Numbered from the stretch's first letter, positions 1 to 8,683 are shown. The stretch is DNA of 64,000 nucleotides from Clostridium punense (GCF_017874425.1 NZ_JAGGLL010000005.1:1-64000); one strand, 5' to 3'. Program-made: numbers and translations. Notes: generated from the letters alone by a model not told the origin.

Positions 1-9
1 AACTCCTCC
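1..9 (-). tRNA. tRNA-Tyr, 5' fragment cut by the window edge
   Basis: These bases match the 5' acceptor end of the complete tRNA-Tyr at 202-286 and lie in the same position relative to a tRNA-Thr. They are part of a 95-base stretch (1-95) identical to 278-372. The rest of the gene is outside the window. Confidence 0.6.
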
Positions 10-15
10 ACATTT

Positions 16-90
16 TGGAGCTGGCAATAGGAATCGAACCTACAACCTGCTGATTACAAGTCAGCTGCTCTACCGTTGAGCCATGCCAGC
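16..90 (-). tRNA. tRNA-Thr (anticodon UGU), copy 2
   Basis: The minus strand folds as a full cloverleaf: acceptor GCTGGCA/TGCCAGC, anticodon stem GCTGA/TCAGC around loop CTTGTAA, which gives anticodon TGT (Thr), and a TTCGATT T-loop. Discriminator and encoded CCA lie at 16-19. It is identical to the copy at 293-367. Confidence 0.95.
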
Positions 91-120
91 ATATTATTTA
101 GTTTTATTTTTTAGGTTTAA

Positions 121-196
121 TGGTGGTCGCAACAGGGATCGAACCTGTGACCCTCTGCTTGTAAGGCAGATGCTCTCCCAGCTGAGCTATGCGACC
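121..196 (-). tRNA. tRNA-Val (anticodon UAC)
   Basis: The minus strand gives acceptor GGTCGCA/TGCGACC, anticodon stem TCTGC/GCAGA around CTTACAA (anticodon TAC, Val), a standard T-loop and an encoded CCA at 121-123. Confidence 0.95.
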
Positions 197-201
197 TTAT
201 G

Positions 202-286
202 TGGTGGAGGAGGACGGATTCGAACCATCGAAACGAAACGTAACAGATTTACAGTCTGCCCCCTTTGGCCACTCGGGAACTCCTCC
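202..286 (-). tRNA. tRNA-Tyr (anticodon GUA)
   Basis: A type II tRNA of 85 nt with a long variable arm. Acceptor is GGAGGAG/CTCCTCC and the anticodon loop is CTGTAAA (anticodon GTA, Tyr). The CCA is encoded at 202-204. It lies between tRNA-Thr and tRNA-Val with only a few bases of spacing, so the cluster is probably one transcript. Confidence 0.95.
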
Positions 287-292
287 ACATTT

Positions 293-367
293 TGGAGCTG
301 GCAATAGGAATCGAACCTACAACCTGCTGATTACAAGTCAGCTGCTCTACCGTTGAGCCATGCCAGC
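293..367 (-). tRNA. tRNA-Thr (anticodon UGU), copy 1
   Basis: Identical in sequence to 16-90, with the same TGT anticodon and encoded CCA. It is the first tRNA of the cluster in the direction of transcription and lies about 40 bases downstream of the promoter at 410-438. Confidence 0.95.
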
Positions 368-409
368 ATATTCTACTTGTCAAAATTGGCCTCAACTTTG
401 ACAAGGATT

Positions 410-438
410 AGTATACAATTTAATTAGAATTTTATCAA
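410..438 (-). promoter_or_regulatory. Sigma-A promoter of the tRNA cluster
   Basis: On the minus strand, -35 TTGATA (433-438), a 17-base spacer and -10 TATACT (410-415) precede the tRNA-Thr at 293-367. Spacing and hexamers are close to consensus. Confidence 0.8.
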
Positions 439-525
439 ACTGAAATTCAGACTTTATAGCAGTTTATCTTACCCTATCTCACCCTTCTTTTGAAATACTC
501 TGTATTTCTCCTTGAGACACTTTTT

Positions 526-1176
526 TTAACTCTTTATATTTTCTACAGTATTCATATCTATATACTTGGAGAATATTTCCTTTATTTCGCTTACCTGCTT
601 ACTACTCATTCTTTGTTCTAGTATTTCTAAAGCTCTTCTTACTCCTATCTTTTGATTTTTGTAGGATAAATATTCTTGAAATTTTTGAAAGTCTTCTTTA
701 GTAAGTTTTTTAGATAAGGACAGAATTTTTGCTTTCTCTTCTAATGAAAGATATGAAACTAAATCCTCTATTGGTACTTTAATAACTTGATTCCTTTTTC
801 TCTGCTCTATATTGTAAGCATCAAACTCACCTTTTATTTCATCTACATTTTCCATTTGAGATAATTCCTCCATTGAATCCCTTATCATATCAATGGATTT
901 TCTTTTTCTATAATCATGAAAGTTTATTTCATCCTCTGAGTCCTCATTAGGGTTGCTTATGGTATAACTTGAAACCGATTGATCTTCCTTTTCATTGTTT
1001 CCCTTGATTTCTTTATCTTCTATAGTCTTTCCATTCATCTGTACTTCACCTTGTTGTTTTTTAACTACAGTAATATTATGATTAATGTTTTTATTAGGTA
1101 CATTGTAGTTAGTCATTATATAAATACAAATTACACTATATGTAACTACGATTAAAGAGTAAAAAATCCTTTTCAA
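526..1176 (-). CDS. Hypothetical membrane-anchored protein, 216 aa
   Basis: I do not recognise a family. Residues 5-22 form one hydrophobic segment, most likely an uncleaved signal anchor. A charged, low-complexity stretch (about 40-90) follows, then a Lys/Glu-rich, probably helical C-terminal half that should face outside. The start is TTG at 1176, preceded by AAAGGAAGTGG. The gene stands alone between the tRNA cluster and divergent yyaC. No catalytic motif is visible. Confidence 0.75.
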   Translation of the reverse strand: MKRIFYSLIVVTYSVICIYIMTNYNVPNKNINHNITVVKKQQGEVQMNGKTIEDKEIKGNNEKEDQSVSSYTISNPNEDSEDEINFHDYRKRKSIDMIRDSMEELSQMENVDEIKGEFDAYNIEQRKRNQVIKVPIEDLVSYLSLEEKAKILSLSKKLTKEDFQKFQEYLSYKNQKIGVRRALEILEQRMSSKQVSEIKEIFSKYIDMNTVENIKS

Positions 1177-1359
1177 AATACCACTTCCTTTAAGTGAACT
1201 CTATACTATTCATCACTAACATCCTTCTTATCATCTATTAATTATGTACCCAAAATTAATTTTTATTCTTTCTATTTTTATATTCTTAGATTTCTAGTGT
1301 TTTTAAAATAATAATTGCATATATATCCTCATATAAATAAATTAGGGGGTGTGTGTTCA

Positions 1360-1917
1360 GTGAGTAAGATTAAAACGCATTATAAGGAACCTTTAGGATA
1401 CTATAACTTAGCTCATTTTATTAAGGATCATCTAGATGATAATACTATCATAGTGTGTATAGGGACTGATAGATGTATTGGTGATTGCTTAGGTCCACTA
1501 GTTGGAACTTATTTGAAAGAAAGGTTTTTTCCACTTCCTGTGTATGGAACTATTTCCGAACCTATACATGCTTTAAATCTTGAAGCAAGATTAGCTGAGA
1601 TTAAACTTGCTCACCCTAACTGCAAAATTATTGGTATAGATGCTTGCTTAGGTCCTTTCTCAAGCATTGGTGAAATTCAAGTTAGAAATTATCCTATAAA
1701 TCCTGGAAAGGGTGTTGGTAAGATTCTTCCTCCAGTAGGAGATATATCAATAATTGGAATAGTTGACTCTAGTGATGATGATGAACCCTTTACCACTAGA
1801 AACATTAGACTAAATTTAATTGTACAATTGTCAAAGGTTATAACTCACAGTTTAATGCACGCCTATTACTTAAGCTTCCAGCATAAAGAAGTTTCTGCTA
1901 TTGAGGAGGCGAAATAA
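1360..1917 (+). CDS. yyaC: Spore protein YyaC family (GPR-like fold)
   Basis: YyaC-family protein related in fold to the germination protease GPR and found in spore formers. The motifs IVCIGTDRCIGDCLGPLVGT near the N-terminus and KIIGIDACLG in the middle are typical. I prefer the GTG at 1360 over an upstream in-frame ATG at 1315, because AGGGGGTG lies about 9 bases before it; this gives 185 aa. It is the only plus-strand gene in the first 18 kb. Its exact role in spores is not known to me; a processing role is inferred from the family. Confidence 0.85.
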   Translation: MSKIKTHYKEPLGYYNLAHFIKDHLDDNTIIVCIGTDRCIGDCLGPLVGTYLKERFFPLPVYGTISEPIHALNLEARLAEIKLAHPNCKIIGIDACLGPFSSIGEIQVRNYPINPGKGVGKILPPVGDISIIGIVDSSDDDEPFTTRNIRLNLIVQLSKVITHSLMHAYYLSFQHKEVSAIEEAK

Positions 1918-2003
1918 ATTGTGTATAAAATACGAAAGATATAGATCTATTCACATTGTTAAAATTTAAAAAGCAATATAGCCTAGGGCTATATTGCTTT
2001 TAT

Positions 2004-3038
2004 TTAGTCTATTAAGGATACATGTTGACTGCTAAATGAATCATCAAGCTTGTCAATATAGTCTAGAACCTTTCCAGTTCCTAGAGCAACACATGAAACA
2101 GAGTCCTCTGCTACATATACGGGTACTTTTGTTACTTCTTGAATTAACTTATCTAGTCCATCTAGTAAAGCGCCTCCTCCAGTCATAACAATACCTTTAT
2201 CTGCAATGTCAGATGCTAACTCTGGTGGGGTTTTTTCTAAAACAGAATGAGTACATTCAGCAATAGCATAAACTGCTTCCTTTAATGCTTCTCTCATTTC
2301 ACTCGAATTTACCAGTATATTCTTGGGAAGGCCAGTAATAAGGTCTCTTCCTCTTATTTCCATACTCACTTCTTCTTCCTTAGGGTATGCACATCCAATA
2401 TTAATTTTTAAATCTTCAGCTGTTCTTTCACCTATCATAAGCTTATGTTTTTTTCTAATATAACGTATAATTGCCTCATCAAACTTGTCTCCTGCAACTT
2501 TAATGGATTCTCTAACAACCATTCCTCCTAAAGAAATAACTGCTATATCAGTAGTTCCTCCACCAATATCAATAACCATATTTCCGCTAGCTTTTGTTAT
2601 ATCTAAACCTGCGCCTATAGCTGCTGCTAGGGGCTCTTCTATTAGGTGAACCTTCTTTGCACCTGCATTCCTAGCTGCATCCTCTACTGCTCTTCTTTCA
2701 ACTTCTGTTGCCTCACAAGGAACGCAAACCACAACCCTTGGTGCTGACATCTTTCTTTTTCCGCATGCCTTTTTAATAAAATGCTCAAGCATTTTTTCTG
2801 TAACATCATAATCTGAAATTACACCATCTCTTAGCGGACGAATTGCAACAATATTACCAGGTGTTCTTCCTATCATTTTTCTAGCTTCTTCACCTACTGC
2901 TAACACCTTATTAGCATTTTTGTCAATAGCTACAACTGACGGTTCCTTTAAAATTACACCCTTTCCTTTAATATACACCAGTACTGTGGCAGTACCTAGG
3001 TCAATACCCATATCTGTACCCATTCCAAAAAAAAACAT
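2004..3038 (-). CDS. mbl: Rod-shape actin homologue, MreB/Mbl family
   Basis: Bacterial actin-like ATPase that organises the elongation machinery under the membrane. The phosphate-1 loop (MGIDLGTATVLVYIKGKG), the IDIGGGTTDIAVIS motif and the adenosine motif (GIVMTGGGALLDGLDKL) are all present. The ATG at 3038 has AGGAGTG upstream; a GTG four codons earlier would overlap that ribosome site. About 344 aa, the usual family length. As in Bacillus, spoIIID lies directly upstream, so this is most likely the mbl paralogue, and a sporulation-linked transcript is likely. Confidence 0.93.
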   Translation of the reverse strand: MFFFGMGTDMGIDLGTATVLVYIKGKGVILKEPSVVAIDKNANKVLAVGEEARKMIGRTPGNIVAIRPLRDGVISDYDVTEKMLEHFIKKACGKRKMSAPRVVVCVPCEATEVERRAVEDAARNAGAKKVHLIEEPLAAAIGAGLDITKASGNMVIDIGGGTTDIAVISLGGMVVRESIKVAGDKFDEAIIRYIRKKHKLMIGERTAEDLKINIGCAYPKEEEVSMEIRGRDLITGLPKNILVNSSEMREALKEAVYAIAECTHSVLEKTPPELASDIADKGIVMTGGGALLDGLDKLIQEVTKVPVYVAEDSVSCVALGTGKVLDYIDKLDDSFSSQHVSLID

Positions 3039-3132
3039 CTTAAATTTCACTCCTGCTCTTCCCTATATTTGTATTATAATAATCTAAATTTCGCTATTTT
3101 TTGCCTTAATTACTATTATAATACTAAATATT

Positions 3133-3387
3133 TTATCCTTCAATCGTTTTATACTTCATTTTTGTAGCTTTTCCACCTCTAATGTGTCTCTCTGCTTTAT
3201 TTAAATTTAAGATAGTTTTTGCTTCTTCAGCTACTTGAGGATTTATTTTAGGTAATCTCTCAGTCATATCCTTGTGTATTGTACTTTTACTAACTCCAAA
3301 AACTGATGCTGTTTTTCTTATAGTAGCTTGTGATTCAATAATGTATCTAGCGACCTCCAGTACTCTATCTTCGATGTAATCTTTCAA
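3133..3387 (-). CDS. spoIIID: Sporulation transcription factor SpoIIID
   Basis: Small DNA-binding protein (84 aa) that retunes sigma-E and sigma-K gene expression in the mother cell. The helix-turn-helix (about residues 20-40, TIRKTASVFGVSKSTIHKDM) and the basic C-terminal tail (HIRGGKATKMKYK) match the family. Start is TTG at 3387 with GGAGGTAACACT upstream. It is followed by mbl, the conserved Firmicute order. Confidence 0.95.
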   Translation of the reverse strand: MKDYIEDRVLEVARYIIESQATIRKTASVFGVSKSTIHKDMTERLPKINPQVAEEAKTILNLNKAERHIRGGKATKMKYKTIEG

Positions 3388-3453
3388 AGTGTTACCTCCT
3401 TAACCCTTCTATATTTATAAATATGCTGAAAACTAATGTTAAATTACTTTCTA

Positions 3454-3488
3454 TTAGTCATTTTCCGATATAATCGGAAAATGACTAA
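3454..3488. terminator. Perfect 16-bp inverted repeat, terminator of the M23 gene
   Basis: The arms TTAGTCATTTTCCGAT and its exact complement are separated by three bases. It lies 25 bases past the stop of the M23 gene and before spoIIID. The U-tract is weak on either strand, so a protein-binding palindrome remains possible. Confidence 0.55.
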
Positions 3489-3512
3489 ATTAATTTTTGA
3501 AAAATATGTTAC

Positions 3513-4196
3513 TTACTTTTTGTAGCTAACATATGCAGCTGGATCTACATTTTTACCATCTTTAAGAACTTCGAAATGAAGGTATGTACCATACTCTTCG
3601 TAAGATAGATTTGTTGTGTTTCCAACTTTACCAATTTCTTGAGAAGCTTTTACTTTGTCACCTTTTTTTACTGACAATTTTTCATCTAAATTAGCATATC
3701 TAGTAACTAACCCATTTTGATGGTCAATTTCTACAAATACACCTTCAGTTGTACGATCTACATTTTTTACAACACCTTCAGCAACTGCAACTACAGCAGC
3801 TCCTTTTTCAGCTTTTATATCCATAGCTGGGTGAGTTTTGTGATCATTAGTAGTTTTAAATTTAACTGGATCCTCAGAATAAGCTCTTCCTAAAGAACCT
3901 TTAACTGGATTAACAAAACTTTTATTTCCCGTATTAGAAACTGCTTGAGTTTTGTTTTGAACTTGTACATTTGGTACTGGTTTTATATCTTCTTTCACTT
4001 GAAGAGCACCTTGAGGATCTTTCGGCTCAACTACTGTACCCTTTTGTTCTTGTGTTGTGTTATTTATTGCTGTATCTTTATTTCCTCCAGCAGTAACTGC
4101 TGCTACAGTTGCTACAGCACATAAACATACAAAGAGTATTACGTAAAAGCCCTCCTTCTTAATAAACTGTTTAAACTTATTAAATTTATTGTTCAT
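3513..4196 (-). CDS. SpoIIQ-like M23 peptidase-fold protein lacking the catalytic His
   Basis: 227 aa with a cytoplasmic N-terminus, one membrane helix (about 17-36), a linker and a C-terminal LytM/M23 domain (about 95-225). Zinc ligands H122, D126 and H207 are present. The first His of the HxH motif, the catalytic base in active M23 enzymes, is Tyr205 (GTYLHFEV), so the protein probably binds zinc without hydrolysing peptidoglycan. Placement between spoIID and spoIIID and the domain layout fit SpoIIQ, the forespore partner of SpoIIIAH in engulfment. ATG at 4196 follows GGTGGAGGTG. The SpoIIQ assignment is inference from context. Confidence 0.82.
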   Translation of the reverse strand: MNNKFNKFKQFIKKEGFYVILFVCLCAVATVAAVTAGGNKDTAINNTTQEQKGTVVEPKDPQGALQVKEDIKPVPNVQVQNKTQAVSNTGNKSFVNPVKGSLGRAYSEDPVKFKTTNDHKTHPAMDIKAEKGAAVVAVAEGVVKNVDRTTEGVFVEIDHQNGLVTRYANLDEKLSVKKGDKVKASQEIGKVGNTTNLSYEEYGTYLHFEVLKDGKNVDPAAYVSYKK

Positions 4197-4214
4197 AAAA
4201 ACACCTCCACCTGT

Positions 4215-4243
4215 ATTCTGGACTCATATATGGAAATTAATAC
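4215..4243 (-). promoter_or_regulatory. Possible sigma-F/sigma-G promoter of the SpoIIQ-like gene
   Basis: GTATT (4239-4243), a 15-base spacer and GTCCAGAAT (4215-4223) resemble the forespore consensus, with one mismatch in each element. It ends about 20 bases before the M23 start codon. Known sigma-F control of spoIIQ supports it; the sequence match alone is moderate. Confidence 0.4.
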
Positions 4244-4275
4244 ATAAAAAAGAAACTTTTTTTATTTTTTTATAA

Positions 4276-4313
4276 CAAAAAAAGTCTGAAGAAATTTCTA
4301 TTTCCTCAGACTC
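4276..4313 (-). terminator. Intrinsic terminator of spoIID
   Basis: On the minus strand AGTCTGAGGAAA pairs with TTTCTTCAGACT and is followed by seven Ts. It lies just past the spoIID stop. Confidence 0.85.
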
Positions 4314-4341
4314 CTTTACTACAGTCATATACTTAAACTTT

Positions 4342-5469
4342 TTATTTATTTACTGTTTTAATTTCAACACCACTATAGTAGTGTTTTAGTATATCTTTAT
4401 AGTCCTTTCCAGCTTTAGCCATTACATTAGCTCCCCACTGGCTCATACCAACTCCATGACCACTGCCTATGCAATTAATTACTACATCTTTATCTAGAAT
4501 TTCTATCTTAAAATTCGCAGACTTCAAGTTAAATAAAACTCTAAAAGTCTTTCCAGGTATAGTTATATTTCCAAGTTTTATTTCTTTTACACTACCGCCT
4601 TCTGTTTTGCTACTTATTTTAATTTGACTTTTAAGCTTTCCTGTACTAACACCTGCATCCTTATATTGATTATTAATAGTATTTACAAATTTAGAAATTG
4701 GTATGGTTACACTACTTTTATAACTTGGAGATATCTCTTCACCCGGACTATCTACACTTTTTAAGTAGGGTAGCGCATTAACAAAAACTTCCTCTACATT
4801 CTCTGTTTTCCCACCGCTGGTAGAAAAATAATAAGCTCCCTTTGCGAGTTCATTATTATAAGTTAATACCATTCCTTTAGTTGAGTTTACTGCCTCTTCA
4901 ATTTTAGCCCAGTTCTTCTCTCCGCTTACTCCCCAAGCTTTAAGCCTCGCCTCTTTAGTCATATAAACTTGGCAATGTACTGTATCACACAAATCCGCCC
5001 CTTTTGCATTCTCATGATTCCCGCTGCCAAGGGCTTTTGTATGAGCTAAAGTATATGTTCTTGCAGCTATTGCTTGTGACTTTAAAGCCTCCATTTCAAA
5101 GGTTACCGGCATCTCACTGCTTATAACGCCTTTAATATATTCCTCTAAAGGTAATTCAACAGCTCGCCCTTCCTTTGTTAGATATACACTTACAGTATCT
5201 ACTGTTAAACTAAATTCCTTTTGAACTTCATTTCCCTGATTATTTGATGCTTCTTGAACATTACTATCCTGTACCTTGCTTTCTACATTTTCTATGTTAT
5301 CACTTTTAGAGTTAGAACTTGTCTCATTTTTTCCCAAAATCAAATATACAGATATAAATAAAAAACCAATGGCTAAGACAAAATACTTAAGTACATTTAA
5401 AATTGGCTTTAGGGACTTATATATATCACTTCCACGGTTTACTCTATTATTTGTTTTATAGTAACTCAT
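4342..5469 (-). CDS. spoIID: Stage II sporulation protein D (lytic transglycosylase)
   Basis: 375 aa, with a membrane anchor at about residues 30-48 and an outer SpoIID domain. SpoIID cleaves glycan strands of septal peptidoglycan and drives engulfment with SpoIIP and SpoIIM. Typical segments are LEEYIKGVISSEMPVTFEMEALKSQAIAARTY, YFSTSGGKTENVEEVF and GSGHGVGMSQWGANVMAKAGKDYKDILKHYY. ATG at 5469 follows a GGATGGAAAAG stretch. It lies downstream of ywmB and murA, as in Bacillus, but with its own terminator. Confidence 0.95.
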   Translation of the reverse strand: MSYYKTNNRVNRGSDIYKSLKPILNVLKYFVLAIGFLFISVYLILGKNETSSNSKSDNIENVESKVQDSNVQEASNNQGNEVQKEFSLTVDTVSVYLTKEGRAVELPLEEYIKGVISSEMPVTFEMEALKSQAIAARTYTLAHTKALGSGNHENAKGADLCDTVHCQVYMTKEARLKAWGVSGEKNWAKIEEAVNSTKGMVLTYNNELAKGAYYFSTSGGKTENVEEVFVNALPYLKSVDSPGEEISPSYKSSVTIPISKFVNTINNQYKDAGVSTGKLKSQIKISSKTEGGSVKEIKLGNITIPGKTFRVLFNLKSANFKIEILDKDVVINCIGSGHGVGMSQWGANVMAKAGKDYKDILKHYYSGVEIKTVNK

Positions 5470-5786
5470 CTCTTTTCCATCCTTTCTTAACGCATATTAA
5501 ATATGTATTAAGAGTAGGTTGTTAATATTACTATTAATATTATTTTTTTACTTCTAAATTTTCTATGTATGGAATATGTTTGAAATATAAGTTTACTATA
5601 TATGTATTTTTCTATAGGTAACCTTAGCACGGGTTTACTATAGAGTTTTATGGAAAAATCTCAACTTGTTCAGCATTAATTTTATGTTCAAAAAGCCTTA
5701 AGGTAACCAGGATAGGGCTTATGTGTAAGCTTAGTTTTAGCGCTAATTCCCTATATGTAGCTTTAAACTTATTTACTTATATAACT
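5470..5786. other. Gap between spoIID and murA
   Basis: No gene is supported here. The stretch should hold the mother-cell promoter of spoIID close to 5470-5530, but I could not define it. GGTAACCT at about 5618 and AGGTAACC at about 5701 form a widely spaced inverted pair of unknown meaning. A plus-strand reading frame at 5721-5903 has no ribosome site and runs into murA. Confidence 0.4.
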
Positions 5787-5825
5787 AAAGGCATAATTTA
5801 TCCTTATGGACAATTATGCCTTTTT
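5787..5825. terminator. Terminator of murA
   Basis: AAAGGCATAATT and AATTATGCCTTT form a 12-bp stem 20 bases past the murA stop. The longer T-run is on the plus strand; the minus-strand tail is TTTAGTTAT, so it may work in both directions. Confidence 0.6.
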
Positions 5826-5845
5826 AGCAATATCAATTCAGCAGC

Positions 5846-7099
5846 TTATACTCTTTCCATATCAGCTCCTAAAGCTTTTAATTTTTTCTCAATAGAAACA
5901 TAACCTCTATCTATATGATATACATCATTAATAACTGTTTCCCCTTTTGCACATAACCCCGCCAAAATTAAAGCTGCTCCGGCCCTTAAATCTGTTGCTT
6001 TTACTTCAGCTCCAGTAAAATCTTGAACTCCCTCGATTATAGCACTTCTTCCATCTATTTTAATATTGCCACCCATTCTAGTAAGTTCTCCAACTTGCAT
6101 AAATCTGTTTTCAAAGATAGTTTCAGTTATTATGCTTGTACCGTTAACTTTAGCTAACAAACTCATCATTTGAGATTGCATATCTGTTGGAAATCCTGGA
6201 TAAGGCATAGTTATGATGTCTGTAGGATTTAGCTTATTTCTTCCATCAACAAACATGCTATCATTGTTTATGTCAATTTTTACTCCCATTTCCCTAAGCT
6301 TAGCAATAACAGGTTTTAAATACTTTTCATTTACTCCTCTTAGAGTAATGGCACTATTAGTTATAGCTGCTGCTATCATAAAAGTTCCTGCTTCAATTCT
6401 ATCAAAAATAGGCTCATATTCTACTCCTTCAAGCTTTTCTACTCCTGTTATGGTAATGGTATCAGTTCCTTCACCTTGAATATTTCCACCTAACTTTCTC
6501 AAAAAAATGGCTAAATCAATGATTTCTGGTTCCTTAGCTGCGTTTTCAATAATTGTTACTCCCTTAGCTAAAGTAGCCGCCATCATAATATTTTCAGTTG
6601 CTCCAACAGAAGGAAAATCTAGATATATATCAGCTCCTGTCAATTTATCAGCATATGCCTCCACATATCCATGTCCTACTTTTATTTTAGCCCCAAGTGC
6701 AGCTAATCCTTTAAGATGTAAGTCTATAGGCCTTGATCCTATATTGCAACCTCCTGGCAGAGAAATTTTAAATCTTCCAAACCTAGCCAGCATTGCACCC
6801 ATTACTAAAAATGAAGCCCTCATCTTCCTTACTAAATCATCACTGACATTTAAATCACTTAAATTGCTTGTGTCAACCTCTACTATATTATTAATCTTAT
6901 CTATATTAACCTTAGCAAGAAGTGTCTTTAAAACATCACATAATACAAATACATCCTCAAGCATTGGGGAATTTTTAATAACACATTTTCCCCCACTTAA
7001 AATTGTTGCCGCAAGTATTGGCAATACAGAGTTTTTTGCTGAACTTATGTTCACTTCTCCACTTAGTTTTTTACCACCCTTTATAATAAATTTACTCAT
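5846..7099 (-). CDS. murA: UDP-N-acetylglucosamine 1-carboxyvinyltransferase
   Basis: Transfers enolpyruvate from PEP to UDP-GlcNAc, the first committed step of peptidoglycan precursor synthesis in the cytoplasm. The active-site loop LPGGCNIGSRPIDLH carries the PEP-binding Cys that fosfomycin alkylates. The N-terminal GGKKLSGEVNISSAKNSVLPILAATIL motif is intact. The ATG at 7099 has TTGGAGGATGAAA before it; the ATG two codons earlier overlaps the ribosome site. 417 aa is the family length. It lies directly after ywmB and is probably cotranscribed with it. Confidence 0.95.
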   Translation of the reverse strand: MSKFIIKGGKKLSGEVNISSAKNSVLPILAATILSGGKCVIKNSPMLEDVFVLCDVLKTLLAKVNIDKINNIVEVDTSNLSDLNVSDDLVRKMRASFLVMGAMLARFGRFKISLPGGCNIGSRPIDLHLKGLAALGAKIKVGHGYVEAYADKLTGADIYLDFPSVGATENIMMAATLAKGVTIIENAAKEPEIIDLAIFLRKLGGNIQGEGTDTITITGVEKLEGVEYEPIFDRIEAGTFMIAAAITNSAITLRGVNEKYLKPVIAKLREMGVKIDINNDSMFVDGRNKLNPTDIITMPYPGFPTDMQSQMMSLLAKVNGTSIITETIFENRFMQVGELTRMGGNIKIDGRSAIIEGVQDFTGAEVKATDLRAGAALILAGLCAKGETVINDVYHIDRGYVSIEKKLKALGADMERV

Positions 7100-7126
7100 T
7101 TTCATCCTCCAATTATCATGCTATCT

Positions 7127-7825
7127 TTAATAATCTAAAGTTATTTCTGGTGTACCCATTACTAAATAGCATCCTGAGGAATACTTAACCACTGCACAAT
7201 GAAAATCTACATCTACAGCTCCAACTTTTTTAGAACTATACAAATTAGTATTACAAATAATGCTGTAACCATTATACAACTTAGCCCTATTAATATTTTT
7301 AACCTTGCCCTGTTCAAGTGTATCCATGACATAATTATTAATTTCATCTAAGTTGTTACTTAAGATTTTACCTTTTATACATTGTGAGTAAGTTATCCTG
7401 CTATTTATGTGGGATAAAATCTCTGAAAGTTTACTTTTTAGTTCCTTTGTTTTATTTTCTTTATCTTTTTTTATAATAGTTATTGTAAAAATATTTTCAT
7501 TATTATAAGCTGTTGAAGTTATAGTTCCTCTATAATCTTCACTTAGAAATACAATATTATTAAATTCCCCTTCATTAGTTTTAGTATATTCCATTTCTCC
7601 TAAAATGGTACTTACTCTATTTAATATTATATCGCAAGTATCAAACCCTTGAGAATTAGCTTTAAAGGTGGCTGTAACTGAATATTCCGTTACTTCTATA
7701 TTTTTATTAGATAAGAGTTTTTCGAACATATCAACTTGCCCTTTGGCATAAAGAAAATTAGCATTAAATGTTAATATTGCTAAAGTTATAATTAATACTT
7801 TTACTGTTTTAAACTTAAATTTCAT
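7127..7825 (-). CDS. ywmB: YwmB family protein (DUF1779)
   Basis: 232 aa with an N-terminal signal peptide or anchor (about residues 8-26) ending near NANFLYAKG. The rest matches the YwmB family in general pattern, a TATA-box-binding-like fold exported in Firmicutes, function unknown. The position immediately upstream of murA and spoIID is the same as in Bacillus, which is the main support. ATG at 7825 follows AGGGGGGATTAAT. Only about 28 bases separate it from murA. Confidence 0.8.
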   Translation of the reverse strand: MKFKFKTVKVLIITLAILTFNANFLYAKGQVDMFEKLLSNKNIEVTEYSVTATFKANSQGFDTCDIILNRVSTILGEMEYTKTNEGEFNNIVFLSEDYRGTITSTAYNNENIFTITIIKKDKENKTKELKSKLSEILSHINSRITYSQCIKGKILSNNLDEINNYVMDTLEQGKVKNINRAKLYNGYSIICNTNLYSSKKVGAVDVDFHCAVVKYSSGCYLVMGTPEITLDY

Positions 7826-7867
7826 ATTAATCCCCCCCTATGCTTAAAGTATTAACAAGCACAGGGG

Positions 7868-7908
7868 ATTTTATTCCATATTTTAACATTTCTGTTCAGG
7901 AATAAAAT
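7868..7908 (-). terminator. Probable terminator of the SLAP lipoprotein gene
   Basis: ATTTTATTCC and GGAATAAAAT form a 10-bp AT-rich stem with a 21-base loop, between the SLAP lipoprotein stop (7998) and the ywmB start. Weak but correctly placed. Confidence 0.4.
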
Positions 7909-7997
7909 TCTACTTCCTAGTATTATAGTAGCTTATTATATTTTATGATACTCTATAGCTTTCCCTACTATTAATATATAGGATTCCTTGAAAAGTG

Positions 7998-8549
7998 TTA
8001 CTTCCTATTATACTTTGTGGAGTACTCTAAGAAATACTCCTTTAAGTCCACGTTCTTACTTAAGATATGCTGGGGTTCATATATTAAATTCCACACTCTA
8101 GATTCTCCAGGATTAAGTGAACCAAACTCATCTTCAGTTAAGTTAAAGGTTGCTGAAGCAATAACTTCATTATGCTTCTTCAAATCCACCTTAGCCTCTA
8201 TATCATGTACTGTATAGCTATACCCATTCCTAATAAATACAGATACTACTAAGGCACCATCCTGTCTAAACTTTGCAGAGAATCCATTGAAGCTGATATT
8301 ATCTTTTTCTGGATTTCCTAACTTATTTAAATGGCTTTGTAATTCCTTCTTAGTTTCCTCGGATACCTCTTCTTCTTTTACCTTTGGACCAAAGGAATAT
8401 TTTTGAGGAACTAAGTTATCTTTAACAGTACTTTCATTATTTATAACGCTATTGTTATTATCACTTTGTAAGCCCTTTTTATTTTCATTTACTCTTCCAC
8501 ATGCTGTAAGCAAAAAACATATAATTACTAAAACTATCCTTTTTTTCAT
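7998..8549 (-). CDS. SLAP-domain lipoprotein
   Basis: 183 aa. A lipoprotein signal peptide ends at the lipobox LLTAC, so the mature protein is tethered by a lipidated Cys at about residue 17. A Ser/Asn-rich linker leads to a domain (about 95-180) whose FRQDGALVVSVFIRNGYSYTVHDIE and NLTEDEFGSLNPGESRVWNLIY segments resemble the bacterial SLAP domain. ATG at 8549 is preferred over 8555 because AGGAG lies 7 bases upstream. Surface role; partner unknown. Confidence 0.72.
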   Translation of the reverse strand: MKKRIVLVIICFLLTACGRVNENKKGLQSDNNNSVINNESTVKDNLVPQKYSFGPKVKEEEVSEETKKELQSHLNKLGNPEKDNISFNGFSAKFRQDGALVVSVFIRNGYSYTVHDIEAKVDLKKHNEVIASATFNLTEDEFGSLNPGESRVWNLIYEPQHILSKNVDLKEYFLEYSTKYNRK

Positions 8550-8683
8550 ATCCATTCTCCTAATTATATTAATTTATAAAATATATGAACTCGATGAAAT
8601 TGAAAATTCTTTGAAATACTTTTCTTTATTCTATACATATATTATATTATTTATTACTTTTCCTTACCATAAACAAAAAATAA

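Noticed and set aside
5721-5903. 60-codon plus-strand frame
   Set aside because: No ribosome site, crosses a terminator and enters murA in antisense.
6507-7130. 207-codon plus-strand reading frame
   Set aside because: Antisense to murA, whose motifs are intact; no ribosome site and a low-complexity translation.
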